64,000 bases of DNA from Girardinichthys multiradiatus (GCF_021462225.1 NC_061797.1:36110147-36174146), one strand, 5' to 3'. Positions 33,701 through 44,835 are shown, counted from the first letter of the stretch. Numbers and translations are program-made. The notes: generated from the letters alone by a model not told the origin.

Positions 33701-34112
33701 AGGGTTATCAGTGGTTTCCCTGCAAAGACATGCGTGAGCACTTTCTACTGGATGTTTTGGACATTTTATACAAGTGTTAGTTATACTTGAGTAGATGGTA
33801 AAGGACAAGAGAGTCCAATTAATAAGGTTAGCATGAACTAAAAACATTTTGGTTTTTTGACACTACCTTCCTTTAGCTTGATTAGATAGGTATTCTAACT
33901 GTGCATGCCACCATGGTTTTTTCTAAGGGTTTCTGTTGATATTCACAGATTGTTCTATAAATAATGATTGTTTTCAATTTAAATGTCTGATGCAAAAGTG
34001 ATTTCTAAAATAGTATTTCCATGAACTGGAATAGTTTTCAGTTGATAGAAATCCAATATGCAACTGGATTCGCTTTGGTAAACTGTTAGCTAAACTCTCT
34101 TTCTGTTTCTCT
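30701..34112. other. Intronic DNA; possible conserved non-coding block at 31590-32180
   Basis: No exon or transposon was recognised. 31590-32180 has balanced composition without repeats and could be functional non-coding DNA, but this is unverified. A TC/AC microsatellite sits at 32252-32305. Confidence 0.35.
32252..32305. repeat. Compound (TC)n(AC)n microsatellite
   Basis: TCTCTCTCTGTCTCTCTCTC is followed by CACTCACACACACTCACAC and a perfect AC run. Confidence 0.92.
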
Positions 34113-34114
34113 TA

Positions 34115-34657
34115 CAGTACTGTGCAAAAGTTTTAGGCAGGTGTGAAAAAATGCTGTAAACAAAGAATTCTTTCGGAAATATAAATTACTGTTTACTTTG
34201 ATCAATTTACAAAATGCTAAGTGAGCGAACCCAAACATACAGCCAAAGTCATTAAGAACTATCTTCAGTGTAAAGAAGAACAAGACTTACTGGAAGTTAT
34301 GGTATGGCCCCCACAGAGCCCTGATCTCAACATCATGGAGTGTGTCTGGGATTACATGAAGACACAGACGGATGTGAGAAAGCCTTCATCCACAGAAGAT
34401 CTGTGGTTAGTTCTCCAAGATGTTTGGAACAACCTACCAGCCAGGATCCTTCAAAAACTGTGTGCAAGTGTACCTACAAAAACTGATGCTGTTTTGAATG
34501 CAAAAGGTGGACACACCAAATATTGATTTGATTTAGATTTCTCTTTATTTCATTCCCTGTTGATTGATGAAAATAAATGATTAACACTTCCATTTTTGAA
34601 AACATCCTTTGTTTACAGCATTTTTTCACACCTGCCTAAGACTTTTGCACTGTACTG
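34115..34657 (+). mobile_element. Tc1-like transposon, 543-bp internally deleted copy
   Basis: The left end CAGTACTGTGCAAAAGTTTT AGGCAGGTGTGAAAAAATGC is mirrored by the right end GCATTTTTTCACACCTGCCT AAGACTTTTGCACTGTACTG with few mismatches. It is flanked by TA (34113-34114 and 34658-34659). Only the last third of the transposase survives, so most of the gene, including the first two catalytic residues, was deleted while the ends stayed. Confidence 0.85.
34221..34526 (+). pseudogene. Tc1-like transposase C-terminal fragment
   Basis: A 101-codon frame begins near PKHTAKVIKNYLQ, the segment after the second catalytic Asp in Tc1 enzymes. It continues WPPQSPDLNIMECVWDYMK, where the usual NIIE/NPIE catalytic Glu block reads NIMECVW, and ends VLNAKGGHTKY, the normal Tc1 C-terminus. 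The first 220 or so residues are missing, so it cannot be active. Confidence 0.85.
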
Positions 34658-35340
34658 TATATCTGGATCACAAGACGCTAACAACTCGGCAGAACCCCAC
34701 TCTTACCCACTCCGTATTTCTAATATCTTTCTAATTGTCAATCTAGCTCAGTGTTTTGTCTGTTAGATTGAAGTTTGAAGAACTATGGTGCATGAAAGGG
34801 TAACTAAAACGGATCTGCATCTGTGACCAAACGTTTGACATCCTTTGTAACATAACTCAGACCAATTTAGCCTAAGTTCAGATTGACTAGAGATAATGTT
34901 GCAAATGACAGCAAACAACCTGTGTTATTTTTGTTACTTTGTAATATATTAGCCATTCAGATATACTTTAGTCTTAACTTATTGTCACCTTGTTAAATCA
35001 TTTTTTTCTTCAAATACAGCCCTCCTCCATTATGCACTTATTTGCTCCTACATTTACACTCTTTTCCTATGTTTCCCTCTCTGTGGAGGTCACCATTAAC
35101 GTCCCCTTATTTTAATTCAATTTTAGAAATATGCAGAGTAATTTGCACAGACATTTAAGGAAAAAAAAAGACAAGAATTACTCTGATTAATTAGTTTCAT
35201 TTCTTCCACAGCACCACTGTATCTCTCTGTACCTCTGTATTTAGGTGATTGGCTGTATTAGGCATAACAATGCCTTTCCAGCACACAATAGGGTCACGAG
35301 ATTTCAATATACTGTAGTACAATGTAAACAATAGTAATTT

Positions 35341-36330
35341 CAGAATCAGTTTTATTGGCACAGATTGTGTGCATAAACAAGGAATTTGACTTTAGTTTCA
35401 CATGCTCGAAGACTAGTCATTAAGTATAAATATATAAACTTTACAGAAAAAATAAAGGATAAAAGAAGCATATTCTTATTTGAAGAGAAGGGAAAAAGTT
35501 TGTGATTGTGCAAATATGCTTATTTTGCTTCACAGCAGAGTGGTTGACTATTCAGACTATAAGGTGTTCCTTGCGTTCAACAGAGAGACAGCCTGGGGGA
35601 AAATACTGTCTCTGTGGCATTTGGTTTTTGCAAATAGTGCTCTGCAGCACCAACCTTAAGGTAAAAGTCCAAACACTTTGTGTTCATGATGTGTGGGATC
35701 AGCATGGATATTTTAGGTGCCTGTTTCCTGACCTTAGACGTGTTGTCCTGGATGGAGGGAAGGTCAGCCATGATGATCCTGTCTGCAGACCTAATTGTTC
35801 GTTGCAGCCTGGACCTGTCTTGTTTTGTGTGATGCCAGGTGGACAAGCTGATTCAGCTGCTGTCACACACCTGGGGGGCGGCGGTGCTGATGGTTCTTGT
35901 GTGGGAGAAGATGCTCCCCTGTCTCACCTTCTGCCACCGGCCAGCAAGGAAGCCTTTGATCCACCAATGGGTGGAGGTTGACTCTGTGAGCTGGGTGAGC
36001 TTCTGTTGGAGGATGTCTGGGTTGATGGTGTTGAAGCCCAAGCTAATGTCCACAAACAGGAACCTGGCGTACATCCCTGGGTGGTCGAGGTGTTGCAGGA
36101 TGAAGTGTCCTCCAATGTTGACTGCATCAATTCCCGACCTGTTTGCCTTGTAGGCATACTCCAGGGGTTCCAGCAGGGGGCCTGCGATGTACTTCAGGAC
36201 ACCAGTCACTCAAAGGATTTCATAACCACAGACGTCAGGGCAACAGGTCTGTAGTCATTTAATCATGTGATGGTGCATGTCTTGGGGATTGGAATGACAG
36301 TGGATTGCTTGAAGCAGGAGAAAACCTCAC
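35341..36330 (-). mobile_element. CR1/Rex1-like LINE, antisense, 5'-truncated and decayed
   Basis: On plus, CAGAATCAGTTTTATTGGCA CAGATTGTGTGC...CAAGGAATTTGACTTTAG (35341-35396) is the reverse of the LINE 3' tail also seen at 42880-42950. Upstream on minus, 36209-35853 encodes LEPLEYAYKANRSGIDAVNI, then GGHFILQHLDHPGMYARFLF VDISLGFNTI. This parallels the copy at 39044-39292 on the opposite strand. GC-richer sequence to about 36760 may belong to the same LINE, but I cannot trace the protein there. Confidence 0.8.
35853..36209 (-). pseudogene. LINE reverse transcriptase fragment
   Basis: A 118-codon minus-strand frame holds the RT segment up to the first catalytic block (FLFVDISLGFNTINPDILQQ, normally FVDFSSAFNTI) and the beginning of the following region (SIFSHTRTISTAAPQVCDSS; the normal GAPQGC is mutated). 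The FADD box is not recovered in frame. Confidence 0.8.
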
Positions 36331-36760
36331 ACAGTTACAGAGACTTGTTGAAGTTATGAGTGAAGATTGGGCCAGCCTCTCATTCTCAGGATTCTGGTGG
36401 GATGTAAACACCAGCAAGAATTTAAGAGGAGAACTCCCTCTGTGAATAAAAAGGTGACTCTAAGTGAGGACCACATGTCTTCTGTAGTACTGTAACATCA
36501 ACAGACCAACCTTCGTTTTAGTAAAAGCAGATTCCGCCTCCTCTCTTTTTATCAGACAGTTCAGCGTTGCGGTCCGCTCGAAACAGCTGGAAGCACGGCA
36601 TCAGAAGCGCGCTATCGGAGCTTGACGAGGATACCTCTGCGTTTCCCTCATCTGCGTCTCCGGTAAATCCTACAGAGAGCTGCCACACCTTCAACATGGA
36701 TCCCAGAAAAACTCTCTGGATTAATGAAAAACAGAGAAAAACGTCTTAGAGAGGACTTTC

Positions 36761-38375
36761 TGAAACATTTAAGGTGCTCTCTGGTGAAAGAGACAGTAGT
36801 ATAGCAGCAAAGTACAATTCAAATACAGGAAGAAACACAAAGTAGGAGGGAGTGTAGTACCGTGGCGGCATGTTGAATAGAAAAATTTACATGTAATGTT
36901 CTACACCAGCCTAAATCTGCTTATTTGTTTATGGTTTAAAATAAAATAACACAAGTAAGGTGAACTCTTGTGATGGATTTGTGTTGCATGCTGGCTTTCA
37001 GAGTGTTTGGTGGGGTCATTAGGTAGATAAAGGCAGAAAACAGACAAACTGCTGCATAGCTTCATTTTCTAGAAGAGAATGAAATGCTGCAGCTGAAGGG
37101 CTATTTGTCAGGCCACTGCAAGCTAAAGGTATAGGCCAACCCTCTCTGCAGGATGGACTCTGTCATGTTTCCATCATGTTGTTGAAAGCTACTGGTGGAA
37201 ACTACCCCCCAGACAGCCACCTGCTGCAGTTGAATTCAGCCCTCATTCATTTGTTTGTGTTCAGAATTAGTTTTTTTTCTCCTTCTTTCTCTTTCCACTT
37301 TCATTTTCAGACTTGTTTTTCCTCTGTTCCATCAGTTCTTCGTTGTGTTCTCCTTCATCTCTCACTCTAATGATGTTCTCTCCAGCTGCCTCAGGTGACC
37401 TATAGTCAGAAAATAATAAAGAAAACAGCTTTTCTGAGAGCTCTGTTTTCTAAAAGCATGGTAGTATGGAAGAATGGGAAGAAATACTATAATGCATTTT
37501 TTCAAAATATTTGAATAGATGAAAAAAACAAAAGCTGAAGTTAAAAGATTAAATATCAGTCATACAACCTGGAAAAAGATGACTGATAGCTGTTGGCTTT
37601 CATTCTCTGACGAGCAGATTGTTGGAATCGAGGGATGTGACTTGCTCTACCCAATGCAAACCAAGATAGGTCCATAATAACACATTTATTTAATTCAATA
37701 TAAATGTGCTTCATACAGAGCCTGGAAAGGAACATTGAGGGAGAAAAATAAATAAAAATCTCTTTGTGCACAAGATAGGAGTGCAGACTTTCGGGAGTGC
37801 TTAGGACAGATTTTTTATTAGTTTTTCTATGCTTGCTATTGATGTCTAGATTTGTTTGTTTAGAAACATGGCACCATATTGAGGTTTTGTCATGGTGTTT
37901 TTGGTTTTGGTCTAATTGCATAAAGATTGTCAGCAGTCCCACTGCAAACATGCAACAGGCATCTATAATCTGCGGCAATATAGAAGCGCACCTCTAGTAC
38001 ATCTAGACATAACGGTGTCGTCCCATAGAGTGATGGTGCGCTGAAATTATAATCCTGCTTCTCCAAAATGATGAAATTGGATACATGAGAACCTAACTAT
38101 TTTATTTCTGACAGTAAAAATATGTTGACATGCACTCAGAAGGTCACTGTACTTATGCCTCCTGCTTGCCACAATGACTGTAGACATTTCTGCATGCCAG
38201 TTTGCACCTGCCTTTCAAACATGCTAAATATAGATGCAGTAACTGCACCTGCAATCCATTTCAGGTTTGATAAATCGCGTTGCGGGTTGTAAGGAATTAC
38301 ATTTACATTTCATCCCCCCATAAATTGGACTGTTTTTATTTTTAACTCACTGAAGTGTTGACATCATACATGCGA
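36761..38375. other. Intronic DNA without recognised features
   Basis: The region between two oppositely oriented copies of the same LINE. No exon or repeat was identified. The open frames at 37556-37978 and 37797-37997 overlap on opposite strands and show no domain. Confidence 0.4.
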
Positions 38376-39888
38376 GGACATGTGAGTGCAGAGGAAGACC
38401 TTCTCCACATACAATAACAATAAACCTTGGTTCACTTCTCATCTGAAGCAGCTGTGCAGGGATAAGGAAGAGGCTCACAGCAGTGGGGACCAGGACCTGT
38501 AAAAGCAGGCCAGGAACAAACTGACCCAGGAGATCAAAGCAGCGACAAGATGCTACAGTGAGAAGCTAAAGAAAAGCTTCTCACATGGAAACACTTCTGA
38601 CTGCCAACAGGAGCCCTTCCCCTAACTCTGAGCAGAACACTCGTCCAGAATATAAATTGAATAACTTCTACTCCAGGTATTAAAAGCAGCAGTTCACACC
38701 TTAACCCAACTCCTCCACATCCCATTCAGAGACAAATTCTTGCTATACACCAACCACCTTCCTACCTTCAGACCCCTGCCTGAACTAAGGATCTCAGAGG
38801 AAGATATAAATTGGCTCTTTCAGCCCCTGAAAACAAGGAAGACCTCAGGACCTGATAATGTCTCCCCATCATGCCTGGGAGCCTGCGCCGACCAACTGGC
38901 ATCCATCTTCGCTGAAATCTTTAACAAGTCACTAGAGCTGTGTGAGGTTCCCTCCTGCTTCAAATGCTCCGACATCATCCTAGTACCCAAGAAATCACAG
39001 GATTTAATGACTCCGATTCCTTCTCTGATCCTTTGAGCGTCTGGTGTTGAAGCACCTGAAGGACATCATAGGCCCCGTGCTAGACCCTCTGCAGTTTGCC
39101 TACCGGCCAAACAGGTCGGCAGATGATGCGGTCAATCTGGGACTACACTTCATCCTGCAACACCTCGACCACCCAGGGATGTACGCCAGATTCCTGTTTG
39201 TGGACTTCAGCTCGGGCTTCAACGCCATTAACCCAGACATCCTCCACCAGAAGCTCACCAATCTCAAAGTCCTGGCCTCCACCTGTCAGTGAATCACCAG
39301 CCTCCAGAAGGACTGGTAGCAGCAGGTGAAGCTGGGGAGCATCTTCTCCCACACAAGCACTGGTGCCCTCCAGGGGTGTGTTCTCTACCCACTCCTCTTC
39401 TCCCTCTACACAAATGACTGCACCACAGCGGACCCGTCTGTGAAACTCCTGAATTTTGCAGTTGAAACCACTGTTATTGGACTGATTTAGAACTGTGATA
39501 AGTCTGCAGGAGGTGGATCGGCTGGTACACTGGTGTGGTCAGAACCACCTAGAACTTAACCCACTCAAGACTGTGGAGATGATGGTGGACGTTCGGTGTG
39601 GTGTGGACCACTTCCAGTTCCATTTCTCGAAACCTGAGAGGATCCTCACACATAGACAATATTCGGAAGAAGGCCCAGCAGAGATTGTGCTTCCTGAGGC
39701 AACTCAAGAAGTACAACCTTCCACTGGAGCTGCTGGTCATCTTCTACACTGCCATCATTCAATCTGTCCTGTCTTTATCAATCTCAGTGTGGTTTGGCTC
39801 ATGGAAATTTAACAGTTAGAGTTTCAGAAAATCATGCATACTTGGACTGATCTCACATTATATTCTATTGCGAAGTCAATTGTGTATA
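38376..39888 (+). mobile_element. CR1/Rex1-like LINE, coding part (interrupted element, piece 1)
   Basis: Plus-strand remnants run in order: NNNKPWFTSHLKQLCRDKEE AHSSGDQD (about 38406-38490), the RT start at 38740 with KTRKTSGPDNVSPSCLGACA, FAYRPNRSADDAV and FLFVDFSSGFNAINPDI at 39095-39250. Next come a TGALQGCVLYPLLFSLYTND-like block (39360-39420), NFAVETTVIGL where FADDTTVIGL is usual, and QRLCFLRQLKKYNLPLELL near the C-terminus. The 3' untranslated tail continues beyond two transposons at 42842-42955. Confidence 0.85.
38740..39812 (+). pseudogene. CR1/Rex1-like LINE reverse transcriptase pseudogene
   Basis: The reverse transcriptase is scattered over several frames: 38740-39036 (fingers, KTRKTSGPDN, VPSCFKCSDIILVPKK), 39044-39292 (catalytic block A, FVDFSSGFNAINPD), then 39420-39812 (a degenerate FADD region and the thumb/C-terminus, LVHWCGQNHLELNPLKT and AQQRLCFLRQLKKYN). 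Frameshifts, stop codons and the loss of both Asp of the FADD box make it inactive. Confidence 0.85.
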
Positions 39889-40076
39889 TACAGGGGTTGG
39901 ACAATGAAACTGAAACACCTGTCATTTTAGTGTAGGAGGTTTCATGTCTAAATTGGACCAGCCTGGTAGCCAGTCTTCATTGATTGCACATTGCACCAGT
40001 AAGAGCAGAGTGTGAAGGTTCAATTAGCAGGGTAAGAGCACAGTTTTGCTCAAAATATTGAAATGCACACAACATT

Positions 40077-41129
40077 ATGGGTGACATACCAGAGTTCAAA
40101 AGAAGACAAATTGTTGGTGCACGTCTTGCTGGCGCATCTGTGACCAAGACAGCAAGGCTTTGTGATGTATCAAGAGCCACGGTATCCAGGGTAATGTCAG
40201 CATACCACCAAGAAGGACGAACCACATCCAACAGGATTAACTGTGGACGCAAGAGGAAGCTGTCTGAAAGGGATGTTCGGGTGCTAACCCAGATTGTATC
40301 CAAAAAACATAAAACCACGGCTGTCCAAATCACGGCAGAATTAAATGTGCACCTCAACTCTCCTGTTTCCACCAGAACTGTCCGTCGGGAGCTCCACAGG
40401 GTTAATATACACGGCCGGGCTGCTATAGCCAAACCTTTGGTCACTCATACCAATACCAAACGTCGGTTTCAATGGTGCAAGGAGTGCAAATCTTGGGCTG
40501 TGGACAATGTGAAACGTGTATTGTTCTCTGATGAGTCCACCTTTACTGTTTTCCCACATCCGGGAGAGTTACGGTGTGGAGAAGCCTCAAAGAAGCGTAC
40601 CACCCAGACTGTTGCATGCCCTGAGTGAAGCATGGGGGTGGATCAGTAATGGTTTGGGCTGCCATATCATGGCATTCCCTTGGCCCAATACTTGTGCTAG
40701 ATGGGCGTGTCACTGCCAAGGACTACCGAACCATTCTTGAGGACCATGTGCATCCAATGGTTCAAACATTGTATCCTGAAGGCGGTGCCGTGTATCAGGA
40801 TGACATTGCACCAATACACACAGCAAGACTGGTGAAAGATTGGTTTGATGAACATCAGAATCAGAATCAGAAAACATGAAAGTAAAGTTGAACATCTCCC
40901 ATGGCCTGCACAGTCACCAGATCTAAATATTATTGAGCCACTTTGGGGTGTTTTGGGGGAGCGAGTCAGGAAACGTTTTCCTCCACCAGTATCACGTAGT
41001 GACCTGGCCACTATCCTGCAAGAAGAATGGCTTAAAATCCCTCTGACCACTGTGCAGGACTTGTATATGTTATTCCCAAGACGAATTGACGCTGTATTGG
41101 CCGCAAAAGGAGGTCCTACACCATACTAA
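40077..41129 (+). pseudogene. Tc1-B transposase pseudogene
   Basis: The start at 40077 gives MGDIPEFKRRQIVGARLAGA, followed by paired helix-turn-helix modules (SVTKTARLCDVSRATVSRVM) and a GRKRKL hook. Catalytic blocks are present across frames: VLFSDESTF (first Asp), YQDDIAPIHTAR (second Asp) and SPDLNIIEPLW (Glu); the C-terminus is AAKGGPTPY. Three lesions are visible: loss of one G near 40573 causing a frameshift, an in-frame TGA at 40622-40624, and a 22-bp insertion at 40853-40874 that restores the final frame. All three catalytic acidic residues survive. Confidence 0.92.
40853..40874 (+). repeat. 22-bp CAGAATCAGAATCAG insertion in Tc1-B transposase
   Basis: CATCAGAATCAGAATCAGAAAA interrupts the expected GATGAA|CATGAAAG join and is followed by a second CAT, a 3-bp direct repeat. 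The inserted text equals the reverse of the AT-TCTG repeats at the end of the CR1/Rex1-like LINE tail. Confidence 0.75.
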
Positions 41130-41183
41130 TAAATTATTGTGGTCTAAAACCAGGTGTTTCAGTTTCATTGTCCAACCCCTGTA

Positions 41184-41214
41184 TGTACATTTAGCAAAGA
41201 TTTTTTTTTATTTC

Positions 41215-41253
<39 letters not shown>

Positions 41254-41271
41254 CATATATATATATATATA
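41184..41271. repeat. (TA)n-rich tract between two transposons
   Basis: After a short AT-rich piece comes TATATATATA repeated, continuing as TATATATACATATATACATA to the right of the Tc1-A copy. The Tc1-A element therefore inserted into a pre-existing TA microsatellite. Confidence 0.9.
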
Positions 41272-42839
41272 CAGGTCCTTCTCAAAATATTAGCATATTG
41301 TGATAAAGTTCATTATTTTCCATAATGTCATGATGAAAATTTAACATTCATATATTTTAGATTCATTGCACACTAACTGAAATATTTCAGGTCTTTTATT
41401 GTCTTAATACGGATGATTTTGGCATACAGCTCATGAAAACCCAAAATTCCTATCTCACAAAATTTGCATATTTCATCCGACCAATAAAAGAAAAGTGTTT
41501 TTAATACAAAAAACGTCAACCTTCAAATAATCATGTACAGTTATGCACTCAATACTTGGTCGGGAATCCTTTGGCAGAAATGACTGCTTCAATGCGGCGT
41601 GGCATGGAGGCAATCAGCCTGTGGCACTGCTGAGGTCTTATGGAGGCCCAGGATGCTTCGATAGCGGCCTTTAGCTCATCCAGAGTGTTGGGTCTTGAGT
41701 CTCTCAACGTTCTCTTCATAATATCCCACAGATTCTCTATGGGGTTCAGGTCAGGAGAGTTGGCAGGCCAATTGAGCACAGTGATACCATGGTCAGTAAA
41801 CCATTTACCAGTGGTTTTGGCACTGTGAGCAGGTGCCAGGTCGTGCTGAAAAATGAAATCTTCATCTCCATAAAGCTTTTCAGCAGATGGAAGCATGAAG
41901 TGCTCCAAAATCTCCTGATAGCTAGCTGCATTGACCCTGCCCTTGATAATACACAGTGGACCAACACCAGCAGCTGACACGGCACCCCGGACCATCACTG
42001 ACTGTGGGTACTTGACACTGGACTTCTGGCATTTTGGCATTTCCTTCTCCCCAGTCTTCCTCCAGACTCTGGCACCTTGATTTCTGAATGACATGCAGAA
42101 TTTGCTTTCATCCGAAAAAAGTACTTTGGACCACTGAGCAACAGTCCAGTGCTGTTTCTCTGTAGCCCAGGTCTGGGGAATGCGGCACCTGTAGCCCATT
42201 TCCTCCACACGCCTGTGCACGGTGGCTCTGGATGTTTCTACTCCAGACTCAGTCCACTGCTTCCGCAGGTCCCCCAAGGTCTGGAATCGGCCCTTCTCCA
42301 CAATCTTCCTCAGGGTCCGGTCACCTCTTCGCGTTGTGCAGCGTTTTCTGCCACACTTTTTCCTTCCCACAGACTTCCCACTGAGGTGCCTTGATACAGC
42401 ACTCTGGGAACAGCCTATTCGTCCAGAAATTTATTTCTGTGTCTTACCCTCTTGCTTGAGGGTGTCAATAGTGGCCTTCTGGACAGCAGTCAGGTCGGCA
42501 GTCTTACCCATGATAGGGGTTTTGAGTGATGAACCAGGCTGGGAGTTTTAAAGGCCCCAGGAATCTTTTGCAGGTCTTTAGAGTTAACTCATTGATTCAG
42601 ATGATTAGGTTCATAGCTCGTTTAGAGAACCTTTTAATGATATGCTAATTTTGTGAGATAGGAATTTTGGGTTTTCATGAGCTGTATGCCAAAATCATCC
42701 GTATTAAGACAATAAAAGACCTGAAATATTTCAGTTAGTGTGCAATATATCTAAAATATATGAATGTTAAATTTTCATCATGACATTATGGAAAATAATG
42801 AACTTTATCACAATATGCTAATATTTTGAGAAGGACCAG
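41272..42839 (-). mobile_element. Tc1/mariner transposon Tc1-A, copy 2
   Basis: The left end is CAGGTCCTTCTCAAAATATT and the right end GAAGGACCAG (one mismatch to the usual GGACCTG). It is flanked by TA (41270-41271, 42840-42841), with about 204-bp inverted repeats. Length 1568 bp, 42 bp less than copy 4, owing to an in-frame transposase deletion. Inserted in a TA microsatellite within a LINE 3' region. Confidence 0.95.
41549..42511 (-). pseudogene. Tc1-A transposase pseudogene, copy 2
   Basis: The start codon at 42509-42511 and stop at 41549 give 321 codons against 335 in copy 4. The difference is an exact 14-codon deletion (CRIPQ joined to TWATEKQ). An early nonsense change turns the Glu of KEISE into TAA at about 42434. 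The rest is open: VLFSDESKF (first Asp), QHDLAPAHS (second Asp) and NPIENLW (Glu) are intact, and the end is SAKGFPTKY. So this copy has an intact catalytic core behind one early stop and one small deletion. Confidence 0.93.
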
Positions 42840-42841
42840 TA

Positions 42842-42956
42842 TATATACATATATACATAACATCTTCAATGAGAGTAAACTGTACCAGTCAAATTCCTTC
42901 TTTGTCTGTACAAACTTTGCAATAAAGCTGATTCTGTTTCTGACAAATGCGTTTTG
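42842..42956 (+). mobile_element. CR1/Rex1-like LINE 3' tail (interrupted element, piece 2)
   Basis: CATCTTCAATGAGAGTAAAC TGTACCAGTCAAATTCC...GCAATAAAGCTGATTCTGTT TCTG is the 3' end of the LINE whose coding part lies at 38376-39888. Removing the Tc1-B and Tc1-A insertions joins the two parts in the expected order. The tail contains AATAAA. Confidence 0.75.
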
Positions 42957-44269
42957 GTGATCAGCAAATGTTTTGCATATTCATTAAGGCAACTGCGCTA
43001 AAAAGTTTGTTCCTGCTATCTGTTCATTTTACACACGCAATACGAATGGTATAAAATTCAGCAGGTAGTCATAGAGACAGCTTTAACACGGCTTTAACAT
43101 GCCACCCCTGGAAGGTAGAGCACTGGAGCCATGTTGTCTGGAGTGATAAATCATCCCTTTCTGCCTCGCAATGTAATTACAACAATTTGGGATTACTGTG
43201 AGAGTGCCAAGGCTGACAATAACTCTAACTTCTGCTTCATTTCTCACTTATTTCTTTAGTTTAGTTTTTACAACCTTGTTTTGAGTTCCTCCTCTCTTGT
43301 CTGCTTTTATATTATGTCTGTCTTTATCAGTTAATCTCCTTCTGTCCTTGTTCTCATCTTTTTTTCTAGTTATGTTCTGTCTGCCCTCCTCTGTTCTCTG
43401 CCTCTGGGGCTCTTGGTTTGTTCCTGAGACAAAAATATCAACCAAGGAGTTTCACTAATTAACTACCTCCAGTGTGTGTGTTTTGAGCTGACACGATTCT
43501 GTTTCTTTCCCAGGGCAACATTCAGAAAGAGTTTAGGTTTCTTTGTTGCATGTGTTCTATGCTGATTAATAAATAAGTTAAAATAAATAAGTAAATAATT
43601 GAATACATGCATAATAACTGAGATTGTTTTTGTAGAAAATACAGTGAATAAGTAATAAACTGCTATGCAGGTTCTTAAGCACATATTCTATTAGCCCCAT
43701 TCTTGTACGATTTAGTCAACAATATAGAGCTGTCATTTTTCAACCTTGTCTAGTTTAACTGTCAAATAAACAGCCATTAAATTGGCATAAAATGACAAAA
43801 AAAAGCAGAGTTGAAAACAATTATAGCAAAATTAGAAGCATGAGAAAACCATGTGGGAGAATTTTCACACTTGACAAATGTGGCAAAATGTTTCGCATGT
43901 AAAAGGTTTTCACAGATGTTCTACAAGTTACTAAACAATCTAAGTTAAAATGTTAAAAGTGTATTCCATATGTTACTGCACAATATTATTTCCACATGTA
44001 AAACACATGTTGACATGTTTTTATACTATATAATTTTAACATGTTGCTACACAGCATGATTTCCATATTTGAAAGGCATGTCTGAATGCATTTCGCATGT
44101 TGAAAGTTTTTTTATTACGCTCCTGATCAAATTCTTAACAGCAGGGAAGAAATTACAAGTATTAGCATGTTGTGCTTCAAAATGCAATCAAAAGAAAAGA
44201 TAAAAAACATAAAATTATTAAAAACTGCTTTTAAACTCATAAGATGATCAAAATTTTAAGACCCATACC
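42957..44269. other. Intronic DNA without recognised features
   Basis: AT-rich sequence. A pyrimidine-rich stretch at 43245-43400 gives a Lys/Arg-rich spurious minus-strand frame. No gene or repeat family was identified. Confidence 0.4.
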
Positions 44270-44835
44270 ATACCACCTTTATTTATAAGGCACTTTAAAC
44301 TAAACCAAGGTCGACAAAGTCCTGTGGATATGCAAATGAAATAAACAATTTGGAAAGAAATTACAAGTTAGAAACAGTCAACCTCTTAAAATATGCCAAA
44401 GGCTTCAGTAAATAAATATGTTTAAAAGAGATTCTTAAACACAGAAAGAGAGGAAACCTGTCTGACTTACAAGGGCAGATCATTCCACAACTTTGGAGCT
44501 GCAACAGCAAAAGCACAGACACCGCTAAGTTTATGTTTAATTTTTGGCACATTAAGAAGCTGCAGGTTGGCGGACCTAAGGAAGTGGGCGGTTATATCTG
44601 GCTGTAGCATTTCAGAGATGTGGGAGGGGCCGGCCATTAAGAGATTTAAAAGCAAATAAATGAACTTTTAGAAGGATTCTGAAATGAACAGGCAGCCAGC
44701 GAGGTTAGAATGGTGGTAATGTGCTCAGACTTTCTTGTGTCAGTTAAGACGTGCTACAACATTTTGCACAACATGCAGACGCCTATTAGATGCATCACTA
44801 ACCCCAATGCGCCTTACAGTAATCCAGCCTAGATG
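44270..44835 (-). mobile_element. L2-type LINE 3' fragment, antisense
   Basis: The 3' tail (plus: CCTTTATTTATAAGGCACTT TAAACTAAACCAAGG at 44276-44310) resembles 4050-4085. Moving up on minus, 44655-44467 encodes ANLQLLNVPKIKHKLSGVCA FAVAAPKLWNDLPL, a typical L2 ORF2 C-terminus. 44640-44835 contains a separate untranslated-type segment (CGCCTATTAGATGCATCACT AACCCC) that recurs in fish L2 LINEs, suggesting a rearranged or composite copy. Confidence 0.65.
44467..44655 (-). pseudogene. L2-clade ORF2 C-terminal remnant
   Basis: A 62-codon minus-strand frame ends FAVAAPKLWNDLPL, matching the conserved (S/A)APKLWN-LP motif at the end of L2-like ORF2 proteins. No catalytic domain remains. Confidence 0.65.

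Larger units (their letters stand above)
39891..41181 (+). mobile_element. Tc1/mariner transposon, short-repeat family (Tc1-B)
   Basis: It has perfect 31-bp terminal inverted repeats (39891-39921 starting CAGGGGTTGGACAATGAAAC, and 41151-41181). It is flanked by TA at 39889-39890 and 41182-41183. Length is 1291 bp with one central transposase gene. The intact ends suggest a relatively recent insertion. It sits in the 3' part of the CR1/Rex1-like LINE. Confidence 0.95.

Noticed and set aside
37556..37978. 140-codon minus-strand frame
   Set aside because: No similarity recognised, and composition matches random AT-rich DNA.
43248..43445. Lys/Arg/Asn-rich minus-strand frame
   Set aside because: Reverse of a T/C-rich simple tract; no domain.
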